From positions 1 through 56,463 of the forward strand of contig JAOPKD010000019.1 of the NCBI GenBank assembly GCA_025517565.1: DNA of 56,463 bases, in the 5' to 3' direction. The notes under the pieces were generated by a model. That model was not told the DNA's origin and searched no databases. It was given only the letters and a program-made list of their open reading frames with translations. Both the position numbers and the translations under genes were made by a program. This document shows positions 34,111-42,985 of the stretch, one piece after another (the stretch's first letter is position 1; every line of letters starts with the position of its first letter). The stretch comes from Halapricum hydrolyticum (GTDB lineage: Archaea > Halobacteriota > Halobacteria > Halobacteriales > Haloarculaceae).

Positions 34111-35358
34111 TCAGAAGTCACTCAGTTTCGCCTGCAGTCCGGCAACCAGCTCGGACTTGCGCCGCAACGCACCAAGCGAGACCGGCAGCTGTTCGGTCAC
34201 TTCGGTCACGGCCTGTCGGAACGTCTCGGTTTCGCCGTGCTGGCCATCGAAGGCGTTGCGAACGCCCTCCCGGACCTGCCAGACGCCGACAGGTGCCCAG
34301 TAGTCGTCGGTCACCTCCCGGAGGACGAGACACTTGGCCTGGCGACCCCGGTCGTTGAGATGTTCGAGCACGCCCAGCCGCGAAGCGTAGTACGCGCCGG
34401 CAGTCTCTTCGACGTAGCCGGTGCGGCCCTCGTAGCCCTCGTGGGCGCTGGCGAGGTAGTAGGCCTCACCGGCGGGGTTCCAGACGCTGTCGGGCGCTTT
34501 CATCTCGACGAGTTCGAACTCCCACTGGCCGGGCGTCAGGACGACCCAGTAGCGGTTGCCCATGTACTCGTTGTACCACACCTCGGTTTCACTGATGGTC
34601 GAGGCGTTCCGGATCCCCCCGCGGAGGAATTGCCCGACGGTGTCGTCGACGGCGGTGATCGACCACCGCGTCGGGACCAGTCGCCGGTCTCGCCCGCGAC
34701 CCAGCGCACCCGCAGAGAGAATCGTGTTGATGTCATAGACGTCGAACCCGCGTCGGTAAAGGTAAGTCATCGCACCCTCGGCCCGCCAGTCGTCGTCCTC
34801 GAGGGTCTTCTTCACTGGTCGGGGGACGTGGGGGTTCTCCGCGAGCGTCGCCGACTCGGCGCTGGCGCGCGGGCCCGTCGGTGCACCCACGTCGTCCAGT
34901 GAGAGATCGATGTCCGGCTCCCCGTCCAGGCCGACCTCGACGTCGACGGGGTGGTCGGCGATGGCAACCTCCCGCTGGACCCCGACGAACCCGTCCCAGA
35001 CGTCTCTGACGTCGACGTTGGCCGACCGCGTCGAATTCAGCAGGCCGGTCCGTCGCTGGAGGACCTCAGAGACGCCCAGCCCCTGCTGGTACCACTCCCC
35101 GGAGGTGGCAAAATCAGCGGCGTCGCCGTCCGTCACCGGCGAGAGCACACCGGTCGAAACGTTGGGGTACGACGACCTGCCGACGAATATCTCGGGGGCA
35201 GTCGCGCCGAACAGCGACTCCCCGGAGACTGCCCGCTCGAACTCCCGCTCGACCTCATCGAGGTAGTTGGTGATCTCGTAGGACTTCTCCTCCGCGAGCC
35301 GTCGCTTCTCGGCGGCCTCGTCGCGCTGAAAGTCCTCGATGAAGTCGTCCAGTCGCAT
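34111..35358 (-). CDS. nreA: Archaeal DNA repair protein NreA
   Basis: 415 residues, Nre family. The conserved blocks PEIFVGRSSYPNVSTGVLSP, VEVGLDGEPDIDLSLDDVGA, GAMTYLYRRGFDVYDINTIL and GNRYWVVLTPGQWEFELVE are present. The protein ends in QAKLSDF, a PCNA-interacting motif (Q-x-x-L-x-x-F), as described for archaeal NreA, which works in repair of DNA damage such as that by mitomycin C. The usual N-terminal zinc motif of NreB-type members is not seen. Its start is preceded by the divergent gene at 35480. Confidence 0.9.
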   Translation of the reverse strand: MRLDDFIEDFQRDEAAEKRRLAEEKSYEITNYLDEVEREFERAVSGESLFGATAPEIFVGRSSYPNVSTGVLSPVTDGDAADFATSGEWYQQGLGVSEVLQRRTGLLNSTRSANVDVRDVWDGFVGVQREVAIADHPVDVEVGLDGEPDIDLSLDDVGAPTGPRASAESATLAENPHVPRPVKKTLEDDDWRAEGAMTYLYRRGFDVYDINTILSAGALGRGRDRRLVPTRWSITAVDDTVGQFLRGGIRNASTISETEVWYNEYMGNRYWVVLTPGQWEFELVEMKAPDSVWNPAGEAYYLASAHEGYEGRTGYVEETAGAYYASRLGVLEHLNDRGRQAKCLVLREVTDDYWAPVGVWQVREGVRNAFDGQHGETETFRQAVTEVTEQLPVSLGALRRKSELVAGLQAKLSDF

Positions 35359-35479
35359 CTACCGACTGTTCGGCGTTCAGCGTCATGAATGTTGTACTTA
35401 TGACGACCGCCGGGGACGGCCAATCGACGAACTGCGATCTGTATCGGATTATCTCTGCTATATGTTATGTTTAACCAAG

Positions 35480-35866
35480 ATGTTCCCGCCCGAGTATCGG
35501 GTTATGCACTCACGGTTGGTTTCACCCTCGATCGAACCGCCGCCGGACCGCTCGATCTGGATGACTGCGATCCTGTTTTACGGTGTCGGTGACGTGGTGA
35601 CGACTGGAATCGGAGTCAGAATGGAGGGGCTCACCGAAATGGGGCCGCTCCTGGCGTTTCTCATCGAGCAGTACGACCTGGATTTGGTGGCGACGTTCGT
35701 CGCCGCTGTCGGGGTGAAAGCTGCCTTTTTCGGTGGTTGTTATGCGGTATGGATGCGCTTGCCCCGGCCACACTGTGTTTCCGTTCCACTCGGATTGGCA
35801 CTCGTTGGCATATCGGTAACCGCGTGGAACCTCTATCACGTGATATACCTGGCCCAGCCCTTCTAG
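35480..35866 (+). CDS. Small polytopic membrane protein, hypothetical
   Basis: 128 residues from ATG 35480 (ATG 35504 also possible). Helices: IWMTAILFYGVGDVVTTGIG, DLVATFVAAVGVKAAFFGG, and VPLGLALVGISVTAWNLYHV. The TATA-like TTATGTTTAACC directly before 35480 supports leaderless start there. Resembles small haloarchaeal integral membrane proteins with an uncertain DUF5658-like pattern. Confidence 0.6.
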   Translation: MFPPEYRVMHSRLVSPSIEPPPDRSIWMTAILFYGVGDVVTTGIGVRMEGLTEMGPLLAFLIEQYDLDLVATFVAAVGVKAAFFGGCYAVWMRLPRPHCVSVPLGLALVGISVTAWNLYHVIYLAQPF

Positions 35867-35983
35867 TGTCGGTCAGACTAGCGGCTGTACTACGAGAATC
35901 CGTCTTTGAAAAACAGACGGAGTGCACTGTGGGAAAGAACACGGCTGTTCTTCGAGAATCGGCTACACGTCGCCGAGAGATCG

Positions 35984-36475
35984 CTACAGATTTCGCTCCA
36001 CTCTCGATCGGTCCGAGTATCCCGCCGAGGTGCGAATGTCGGCGAGATGTTCGTCGACACTGAACCGTTTCCCGTCGGTGATCGCCGGTGAGCAAAACCG
36101 GAGTTGCCCGCCCGTGTATTCGAGAACCATCTTGTGGGGGACCCTCGTCACGGTGTACTCCATGTCGTTGAAACGAGTTTCCGAGACGGTCGTCGTTCTG
36201 ATCCCGGGGATGCTGGCGTCGTTCTCCTCGGCCCACGCTTCGATTTCATTGAGGCGCTGCGTGAGGTGTTGAGCGACTGGAACCCCCTCGTAGTCGCCCT
36301 CGTGAATGATTCCGTCCCCGACGACGTGGATCGTATACTCGGAAACGAAACCGTCCGCCGCCAGTGCCTCGAGGGTCTGCAGTCGGTCGAGATGTGGCCT
36401 GATCGCAGTCCGCGGAGCCAGCGACCGAACGTAGAGCTCGAGCGAATTTTGTCGGCCTTGTGTCATAACATTCAC
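35984..36475 (-). CDS. Haloarchaeal HTH-domain protein
   Basis: 163 residues. The opening LELYVRSLAPRTAIRPHLDR, then LEALAADGFVSEYTIHVVGD and a C-terminal TGGQLRFCSPAITDGKRFSV, VDEHLADI match a common haloarchaeal family annotated as HTH-domain proteins. Start is the ATG at 36475 or 36466. Possibly a regulator; the target is unknown. It faces away from the MarR-like gene at 36619. Confidence 0.65.
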   Translation of the reverse strand: MNVMTQGRQNSLELYVRSLAPRTAIRPHLDRLQTLEALAADGFVSEYTIHVVGDGIIHEGDYEGVPVAQHLTQRLNEIEAWAEENDASIPGIRTTTVSETRFNDMEYTVTRVPHKMVLEYTGGQLRFCSPAITDGKRFSVDEHLADIRTSAGYSDRSRVERNL

Positions 36476-36618
36476 GATTATCCTAACTGTGCCGTTCGGG
36501 GTTTACCGTCCAAAACACCTCCGTTGGATCGCCACGGTGTTTTTCGGTTACGCGGCGATCCGATTTCGCCACACGGCTAGCCGAACATCTTCCCGAGCGT
36601 ACCGCCGGGGCGGTCGCT

Positions 36619-36897
36619 TCAATCGACCAGATTCTGCGATTCGATCTGTTGCCAGACGTCGTTCCCGTCGGTGGTGATACCGTAGACGCGTCCTTTCTTG
36701 CGCTCCTCCGGAACCAGGAGTTCGACGAGCCCTCGGTCACGCAGTCCCTTGAGCGCCCGGGAGACGTGGGCGATACCGATATCGGCTTCGTCGGCGATCT
36801 GTGATGGCGTGGCCGGCCCCTCGGCGAGGCGCTTCAGTGCAGTGACCCGGTAATCGGAGCTGATCACGAATCCGATTTCGTCCCATTCATCCGACAT
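36619..36897 (-). CDS. MarR-like winged-helix regulator
   Basis: 92 residues. Winged helix: YRVTALKRLAEGPATPSQIA, DEADIGIAHVSRALKGLRDR, GLVELLVPEERKKGRVYGIT. It overlaps by 11 bases the 3' end of the DUF354 gene upstream on the same strand, so both are likely co-transcribed and translation-coupled. It may control the adjacent polysaccharide region. Confidence 0.8.
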   Translation of the reverse strand: MSDEWDEIGFVISSDYRVTALKRLAEGPATPSQIADEADIGIAHVSRALKGLRDRGLVELLVPEERKKGRVYGITTDGNDVWQQIESQNLVD

Positions 36898-37999
36898 TTT
36901 TGTCCCCGCGTGTCTGCTCTGCTCGCAGCCGTGCTAGCCGGAGGTGTGACACGGATTCGATAGTCTCGAAGGATTCGGCGACCTCCGCGAGGATATCCGA
37001 GAGGTTGGCCATATCTTTGACGTACGCGTCCCGTCGCTGTCGCCACGCCGATCGGGCCTCGTCGTCGGTAAGCAGTGGGATAGCCCTGTCGACAATCCCG
37101 GCCGCGTCCCGGAGGTTGACGATCAGCCCGGCCCGCTCCAGTTCCAGGAAGTTGCCCATGTCGTCCTCCCCGACGAAGGAGTTCGATCTGATGGCCGGCG
37201 TACCCAGCAGTGCTGCTTCCGTAACCATGGTCTGTGTGTCCGCGACGAGCAAGCTTGCTTCGGCCAGTGCGTCGTGAAGCTTCGCCGGGTGGAGATCGAA
37301 CGGGCGGGCAGGGACCGTCGAGAAGTCGAGCGAGTCGTCCTCGTCGGAGACGAATACCGTCGCTTGCTCTGCCAGGCGCTCGATCAGTGGCCCTCGCACC
37401 TCCGGCGTGAGGCCGTCCTTGCCGACGTCGTGGTGGGAGCCGAAGGCGTTCAGCCGGAGGATGACGTACTGCTCGTCGGGCCCGACACCGAGATCGTCCC
37501 TGATCGTCGGATCGGCTTCGAACACCGACGGGTGAAGATACGCCGATTCCTTGAACCCCTCGAAGGTGTAGTGAGACTCACCCAGGTCTTTCCGGAAGGC
37601 CGACGGCGTCAGAATCACGCGTGCAAACGGCGTCGATATCGCGTGATCGAGCGACGTGGGTTCGGAGTCGAGAACGAGTATCGAGGGCGTTCGAGAGAGG
37701 AGCCCCGCGTGGGCCCCGTACGCCCCCATACCGAAGATGAGGTCCGGATCGAGTCGACGGACCGATCGGGCGATGTGGTAGTAGTGACCGGGCAACTGCT
37801 TGAACAGCGATCGCCGGTCGGTGTCACAACTCCCATAGACCGTGTAGTCCAATCCCTCCCAGTCGAGCAACGCGAGCGTACACCCGTAATCCCGTGCCAG
37901 AATGGACGTCCGATGACCGCGCTGTTGTAACTTCCCGATCACATGTTTGTACATGTGGACGTGGGCAGGCGTGTTCGTAAAGAACAGATAGTGCATCAC
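36887..37999 (-). CDS. DUF354 family, glycosyltransferase-like protein
   Basis: 370 residues with the two-domain GT-B layout: N-terminal YLFFTNTPAHVHMYKHVIGK, QQRGHRTSILARDYG, PDLIFGMGAYGAHAGLLS, and C-terminal LVADTQTMVTEAALLGTPAI, SFVGEDDMGNFLELERAGLI. DUF354 occurs in archaeal surface-polysaccharide clusters, where sugar transfer is presumed. ATG at 37999 or 37996. A small winged-helix gene follows in the same operon. Confidence 0.8.
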   Translation of the reverse strand: MMHYLFFTNTPAHVHMYKHVIGKLQQRGHRTSILARDYGCTLALLDWEGLDYTVYGSCDTDRRSLFKQLPGHYYHIARSVRRLDPDLIFGMGAYGAHAGLLSRTPSILVLDSEPTSLDHAISTPFARVILTPSAFRKDLGESHYTFEGFKESAYLHPSVFEADPTIRDDLGVGPDEQYVILRLNAFGSHHDVGKDGLTPEVRGPLIERLAEQATVFVSDEDDSLDFSTVPARPFDLHPAKLHDALAEASLLVADTQTMVTEAALLGTPAIRSNSFVGEDDMGNFLELERAGLIVNLRDAAGIVDRAIPLLTDDEARSAWRQRRDAYVKDMANLSDILAEVAESFETIESVSHLRLARLRAEQTRGDKNVG

Positions 38000-38422
38000 T
38001 CTCTACACAGTTCAAACTGTGACGGTATTGTTAGTCAGCCCTTGCGAGTGGTGAACACGACCTATCCCGACTTTTCTCAGGTGGGCCGATCCACCTCTTG
38101 GCCCGACGGACGTCTCGACTGTCCGGGGACGGCGGTCGAGAAGTGATACGGATCGCTGAACCGAGTTACCGCTCCGACCGCTATCGGGTGGTCGATACGG
38201 AAGGGACGCACAGCGATCCGTACGAGGGGTGTTCGTCTCACCCGTCTCACGGTAACTGCCTCCTACGCGTTCGGAAACGGTACAGTCAGGTGTACGCTCC
38301 TCATAACAACGACGGCAGCCAGATACAAGCATTTGCAGCATGAACTACTTCGTCTGTCAGCACCGGTGCGCGGGCCACCCGAAACGGAGTTCGGTCCCGC
38401 TGTCCCCGGACAGGTGCGCCTG
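38000..38422. other. 423-bp intergenic region without a clear gene
   Basis: Between divergent genes. A hairpin CACAG-TTCAAA-CTGTG lies near 38006-38021. Several short open frames exist on both strands, but none shows conserved composition or a promoter-supported start. Confidence 0.5.
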
Positions 38423-38998
38423 ATGTGGCCCTGGGAACATCTCGCGCTGGCGTACCTGTTCGGATCGGTCTTCCACAGAGTCGCGACCGGTCGTGGTCCG
38501 GCCACTGCAGCGGTCGGTGCGATCGCGATCGCTTCCCAGCTGCCCGATCTGATCGACAAGCCGCTGGCCTGGACGTTTGGGGTGCTTCCCAGCGGGCTCT
38601 CGCTAGGCCACTCCCTGCTGTTTGCGGTTCCGCTGTCAGCACTGGTGATCCTGCTCGCGCACGCCAACGGGAAAACGACTCTGGGAATCGTGTTCGCACT
38701 CGCCTACGGCTCGCACCTGCTCGGGGACGCGACGTACTCGCTTTTGACCAGCGGTGAACTCGCTACCGGGTTCCTCCTGTGGCCGCTGATCCCGGCCTCG
38801 CCCGAGGCCGGCATCGGACTCCTGTCCCAGGCGGGGGTGTTCTTCGATGCGTTCGTCGAGTTCCTGGGAACGCCGCGGGGGCGCCTGTATCTCGTCTTCG
38901 AGGCGACGCTACTGGGTGGTGCCACCCTGCTCTGGCACCTCGACAGGCGACCGGGGCTGTCGTGGTTCAGGCGACAGCTTCGTCCGTCGACGGAGTGA
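38423..38998 (+). CDS. Membrane-bound metal-dependent hydrolase family (DUF457), second member
   Basis: 191 residues: MWPWEHLALAYLFGSVFHRV, then IASQLPDLIDKPLAWTFG, SLGHSLLFAVPLSALVILLA, GSHLLGDATYSLLTSGELAT, and C-terminal helices. His/Asp pattern as in the protein at 24588. GTG 38414 or upstream in-frame ATG 38333 are alternative starts. Role unknown. Confidence 0.7.
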   Translation: MWPWEHLALAYLFGSVFHRVATGRGPATAAVGAIAIASQLPDLIDKPLAWTFGVLPSGLSLGHSLLFAVPLSALVILLAHANGKTTLGIVFALAYGSHLLGDATYSLLTSGELATGFLLWPLIPASPEAGIGLLSQAGVFFDAFVEFLGTPRGRLYLVFEATLLGGATLLWHLDRRPGLSWFRRQLRPSTE

Positions 38999-39101
38999 TC
39001 CCCGTGCGATCAAACGGACAGAGCTGTCCCACGGACTGCTATCCGTCAATTCCGGATCGACTTCGGGCGGTCACAACGGCACCTCAGCATAGCGATTTGT
39101 A

Positions 39102-39389
39102 TTAGCAGATGCGGTACTCCGAGTCGGATCTGGCTTCGATAGTTCCGTCGTCACTGATCCGAATCTCGTGTTGCTCGCAGGTAAACCGGAGCTCGTTCGC
39201 CCCGCGATCGGGTGATGGCCCTCCGAAGACTGCTTCGATCGCCTCGGGGTCGATATAGTCGAAGATGACGACGTCGTCCTCGACACCATCGAGTTCGTCG
39301 AACGCACGGTCCAGCGCGAGTACGATGGCTTCCTGCCGGCTCCAGTGAGTGAGAACCGTCCACGACTCGGTACGAGTGTTAGATTGCAC
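39102..39389 (-). CDS. HalOD1 output domain protein (single domain)
   Basis: 95 residues from GTG 39389: QSNTRTESWTVLTHWSRQEA, IVLALDRAFDELDGVEDDVV, IFDYIDPEAIEAVFG and a beta-rich end RFTCEQHEIRISDDGTIEA. HalOD1 domains are found alone or fused to signalling proteins in haloarchaea. The frame is open to 39425, but a TATA-like TTTATA sits about 25 bases before the GTG at 39389, so that start is better. Confidence 0.75.
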   Translation of the reverse strand: MQSNTRTESWTVLTHWSRQEAIVLALDRAFDELDGVEDDVVIFDYIDPEAIEAVFGGPSPDRGANELRFTCEQHEIRISDDGTIEARSDSEYRIC

Positions 39390-39608
39390 GACCGCCAGTA
39401 ATTGCGAACACCGTATAAATCTCACCTTTTCAATTTTGAATTAAAACAGACCAATCACAGGGATGTGGCAAGTACCTGGGAACCGCGCGTCGTCACGGAA
39501 GCGAACCGATACGGCCAACAGGGCCACAGACAGAGCGGCAACTATTCTGGATGTATTCGTGAACAAGTGGTAAGAACACCTAATGCGGTAATGCCTTCAT
39601 ACCAATGT

Positions 39609-39788
39609 ATGGCTCATAGCGACGGAGAGAAACAATGTCCTACCGGCATCTCGTCGGCAAGGAAGGAATCACTTACCGAGAGTAATATGTACCAAACACA
39701 CTCACGGGAATCGAGTGTCGTTTCCGGCCCGACGAGGGTACTCGAACCGGCCGCAGACCCGTTCGGATGGACAGGGACTGGCCGATGA
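39609..39788 (+). CDS. Short candidate ORF, four-base overlap with the next gene
   Basis: 59 residues from ATG 39609 (ATG 39591 also in frame); no recognised family. Its stop TGA overlaps the ATG of the following gene (ATGA, 39785-39788), the usual mark of translational coupling. The stretch 39390-39608 upstream has no better gene and is AT-rich. The frame stays open back to 39402. Confidence 0.35.
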   Translation: MAHSDGEKQCPTGISSARKESLTESNMYQTHSRESSVVSGPTRVLEPAADPFGWTGTGR

Positions 39789-40024
39789 CGAGTGATATCG
39801 ATAGCGACGAGCAACGCTCTGAACCGGTCGACTGGGAATCCGTGTCTCCCGATCCCGACCTGAAGGACGATCTCGGGTACGAGCTCGGAGACATAGACGT
39901 TATCGAGACCAACAACGGCTCGGGACAGATCCTGCTCCTTCCACCGGACGAGGAATCCATTCGGGACAAAAGTTTCATGGTCGCCCAGAAGAGTTTGCTC
40001 GTCGATCTGATCGACAGTTGTTAG
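39785..40024 (+). CDS. Small acidic haloarchaeal protein, conserved hypothetical
   Basis: 79 residues: VDWESVSPDPDLKDDLGYEL, GDIDVIETNNGSGQILLLP and DEESIRDKSFMVAQKSLLVD. It looks like a family of small haloarchaeal proteins found next to HalOD1 genes; I cannot name it. ATG 39785 has the ATGA overlap; an in-frame ATG is at 39767. Palindrome copy D lies 29 bp after the stop. Confidence 0.6.
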   Translation: MTSDIDSDEQRSEPVDWESVSPDPDLKDDLGYELGDIDVIETNNGSGQILLLPPDEESIRDKSFMVAQKSLLVDLIDSC

Positions 40025-40053
40025 CTGATTGCAGGTCACAAGTACCCCTCCTC

Positions 40054-40134
40054 ATACTGCCGGCTGTACGTTCGTACAGATATTCGCCACCCCCGGGGTG
40101 GCGAATTATTTCGAAATGTTACAGCCAGCAGTAT
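40054..40134 (-). repeat. Two-stem palindrome family, copy D (81 nt, reverse orientation)
   Basis: Best-preserved copy. Outer stem ATACTGCCGGCTGTA with TACAGCCAGCAGTAT (one mismatch). Inner stem ATTCGCCACCCC with GGGGTGGCGAAT, 12 bp perfect around one C. Read on the minus strand its unpaired arms are ACATTTCGAAATA and ATCTGTACGAACG, matching copies A and B. It lies just before the polysaccharide cluster. Confidence 0.9.
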
Positions 40135-40302
40135 CAGAGAGTCGTTCGAGTGACAACCACTCATGGTCACGAGAATCGGAGGCTTTCGAACGACATCGCA
40201 GTCCGCGCCAGCGGACAAGAAGCTACCGAGAGGAGGACTCTCGGTCCATCAATGTAGTAGGGAGTTTTTGACTAAGGAGTCGGCATCCAAGACCCCACAC
40301 GA

Positions 40303-41397
40303 ATGTCGTCACAGAAAATCCTGATCGTGGGACCGGAACAGAGCCGGACAGGTGGTGTGTCCCGCTACATGGCCGAGCAACAGCGGCATCTCGATGCCGT
40401 CACGACAACCGTGTACGAGACTGGACCTGCCAGCGCCGCCACGACACAGGCCCTTCTCGTCGGAGTCCTCCTGTCGGCCTGGCGGATGGTGCAGTTTCCG
40501 CTGGAGCGACGGCCCGACGTCATGCACGTCCACTCGTCGTTTCGTCACTCGTTTTATCGGAACTCGTTCTACGTCCTATTCGGGCGGTACGTCTGGGGCT
40601 GTCCCGTCGTCCTCCACGTCCACGGATCCTCGTTCGATACGTTCCTGCAGCCGGACTCGCGGGTCGTGTCGTGGTTCCAGTCGACCGTTCTCAACGCGAC
40701 TACGCGGGTTGTGGTCCTCTCGTCGTACTGGCAGTCGGTGCTCGCAGAGGTCGTACCCGAGGACCGAATCGTCGTCGTCCCGAACGCCGTTCCGACCGGG
40801 GAATACGACCCCGAATATCCGGAGACGCCCCACGTCGTCTTCCTCTCGAACCTCATCGAGCGCAAGGGCATCACCGAGTTCGTGGCCGCCGTCGAAGCCG
40901 CGAGCGACGACCCTGACGTGCCGCTCTTCCAGGTCACTATCGCGGGGAGCGGACCACTCGCCGACCGCGTGGAGCGACTTGCTGCCGAACACGATCACGT
41001 GACCTACCTCGGCTACGTCGACGAGGCCGAAAAACGGGCGTTGCTCTCGTCGGGGACGATCTACGCGTTGCCGACGCGGGCCGAAGGCCTCCCGATCGCG
41101 ATCCTGGAGGCGATGGCGGCGGGAATGGCAGTCATCTCGACGCCGGTCGGCTCCATCCCGGAGGTCGTCGGCGAGGACAACGGTCTCCTGGTCCAGCCCG
41201 GCGACGCCGACGCGCTCGCCGGAGCCCTCGTGGAGTTGCTGGCCGATCCGGATCGTGTCGATCGCATGGGCCGGACCAACCGAGAGGTCGCCGTCGCGGA
41301 CTACTCCTGGGAGGCCGCTGCCGACCGACTCACAGAGCTGTACGCGACGGTGGACGACTCCTCGACGGCGCACGCCGCCCCGGTCACGGCGTCGTGA
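40303..41397 (+). CDS. Glycosyltransferase family 4
   Basis: 364 residues, GT-B fold. N-terminal ILIVGPEQSRTGGVSRYMAE, acceptor-side VMHVHSSFRHSFYRNS and VVLHVHGSSFDTFL; C-terminal nucleotide-sugar site VVFLSNLIERKGITEFVAAV, TRAEGLPIAILEAMAAGMAV and TPVGSIPEVVGEDNG (the E-x7-E pattern). It transfers a sugar to a growing surface glycan. It is the one plus-strand gene in the minus-strand polysaccharide block and converges with the flippase gene at 41450. Confidence 0.92.
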   Translation: MSSQKILIVGPEQSRTGGVSRYMAEQQRHLDAVTTTVYETGPASAATTQALLVGVLLSAWRMVQFPLERRPDVMHVHSSFRHSFYRNSFYVLFGRYVWGCPVVLHVHGSSFDTFLQPDSRVVSWFQSTVLNATTRVVVLSSYWQSVLAEVVPEDRIVVVPNAVPTGEYDPEYPETPHVVFLSNLIERKGITEFVAAVEAASDDPDVPLFQVTIAGSGPLADRVERLAAEHDHVTYLGYVDEAEKRALLSSGTIYALPTRAEGLPIAILEAMAAGMAVISTPVGSIPEVVGEDNGLLVQPGDADALAGALVELLADPDRVDRMGRTNREVAVADYSWEAAADRLTELYATVDDSSTAHAAPVTAS

Positions 41398-41449
41398 TCG
41401 CACAGGGGGTGCGACCACAGACTGTTTCGAGACGATACAGCGATCCGCA

Positions 41450-42967
41450 TCACTGTTCGGGAATGTATTTGCGGATGAAGCCCAGTCGCATGTTCGTGTG
41501 GTTCTCGACGAGTTCGACGAGCAATATGTCGTCCGGTTCGAGGCTCCTGACGGCCAGGGCGATCACGACGGCCAGCAGCGCAAACGAGACGGCAAAGAGC
41601 ATGATCATCGGGAGAGTGACTGGGACCAACTGTCGGACGCCGAAGCCCAGTGGAACGAGCACGCTCGGTATCGCGATAAATGCCCGCCGGGATCGGCGAG
41701 TGAACGGCGTGATACCGAACCGATACCGAAGGAAGACGTAGACGGTGGCGTTCAGTAGGATGTAAGAACCCGCTGAAGCCACGGCGGCACCCATAAATCC
41801 GTACCGCGGGATCAAAAAGAGGTTCAGCAGGACATTGACAACGAACGCGACGACGTTGGAGACGAGGATGACGCTGGTCTCTCCGAGCGCCGACAGCGTC
41901 TCCTTGTTGCGTCCCACTGCCGCGTTCGTAAAGAATCCGATCGCCAGGATGGCCAGTGCACTGCCACCCGCGGCGTACTGGCTCCCGAAGACGATCGAGA
42001 TTATCTGGTCGGGAAACACCAACAGGGTCACGAACAGCGGCACGAGGAGGACGAATATCCACTTTGTCGTGATCTCGTACACGTGTTCGACGGAACTGTT
42101 GCTGTCACTATCGATCCGGGAGGCAACCGGGAGGTACATGTAGCCGACCGCACCGAGAGCGAGCGTCAGCACGCCAGCGAGCGGATACGCGGCGTTGTAG
42201 ACGCCGACTTCGGCGGACGAACGGAAGTACCCCAGCATCAGTGTGTCCGTCCGTGTCAGGAGTGTCCCCACGATCGTCGAGACGATCAAGGGGGCCGAGA
42301 ATCGCGTCATCTCGCGCGTGTGCAGTCGGAACGCCCCGCGAATGGGAAACAGCCGATTGAGGAACGCGTACGTGAGAACCACGGTGATGAGGAGGGTAAC
42401 GAGGTAACTGAACCCGGTCGCGATGATCCCCACACCGGATGCCAGGAGGATACTGACCAGCGCCAGGCGGAACCCGGGATAGAACACGTTCGACGTCAGA
42501 ACCTTGTACGTCGTGTTCTCTTGCCCTCGTATCGCAGCGACCCCGACGGTGTAGACCACGTACACCGGGATAGCGATCACGAAGACGACGAACAGAGCGG
42601 CCGCTTCGTTCGACTCGAACAGCTGTGGGACGATAACCGGTGCGCCAAGTATGAGTACGATGGCGATCAAAACGGACAGCCCGGTGGTGAACAACAGGCC
42701 AGTGAGCCACGCGCCCCGGACGTCTTCAAGGTCGTCGAACCGGGCCATGAAACGCGGGATACCCTGGGTGTACCCGGCAGCCCCGAGTGTCGTCCCGAGC
42801 GTGAACACGGCGAGTGCAACGCTGAACTCACCGTAGCCGTCAGGAGTCAACAATCGCCCGATGACGACCCGTTCGAGTAGCTTCGCCGCCGAGCTCACGA
42901 TGGTGGCGACAAACACGAAGACGGCGCTGGACAGTATCTTCCCAAGGTCGCTCTGTTCTGCACTCAT
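41450..42967 (-). CDS. Polysaccharide flippase (Wzx/MATE-like, MurJ/PST superfamily)
   Basis: 505 residues with about 14 membrane helices from ILSSAVFVFVATIVSSAAKL to ALLAVVIALAVRSL. The early LLTPDGYGEFSVALAVF matches the PST-type lipid-linked oligosaccharide flippase group. It should move the glycan-lipid across the membrane for further assembly. It follows the sulfatase-like gene by an 18-bp gap on the same strand, so the two are probably one operon. Confidence 0.9.
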   Translation of the reverse strand: MSAEQSDLGKILSSAVFVFVATIVSSAAKLLERVVIGRLLTPDGYGEFSVALAVFTLGTTLGAAGYTQGIPRFMARFDDLEDVRGAWLTGLLFTTGLSVLIAIVLILGAPVIVPQLFESNEAAALFVVFVIAIPVYVVYTVGVAAIRGQENTTYKVLTSNVFYPGFRLALVSILLASGVGIIATGFSYLVTLLITVVLTYAFLNRLFPIRGAFRLHTREMTRFSAPLIVSTIVGTLLTRTDTLMLGYFRSSAEVGVYNAAYPLAGVLTLALGAVGYMYLPVASRIDSDSNSSVEHVYEITTKWIFVLLVPLFVTLLVFPDQIISIVFGSQYAAGGSALAILAIGFFTNAAVGRNKETLSALGETSVILVSNVVAFVVNVLLNLFLIPRYGFMGAAVASAGSYILLNATVYVFLRYRFGITPFTRRSRRAFIAIPSVLVPLGFGVRQLVPVTLPMIMLFAVSFALLAVVIALAVRSLEPDDILLVELVENHTNMRLGFIRKYIPEQ

Positions 42968-42985
42968 AGCGTGTGCTCAGACGGG

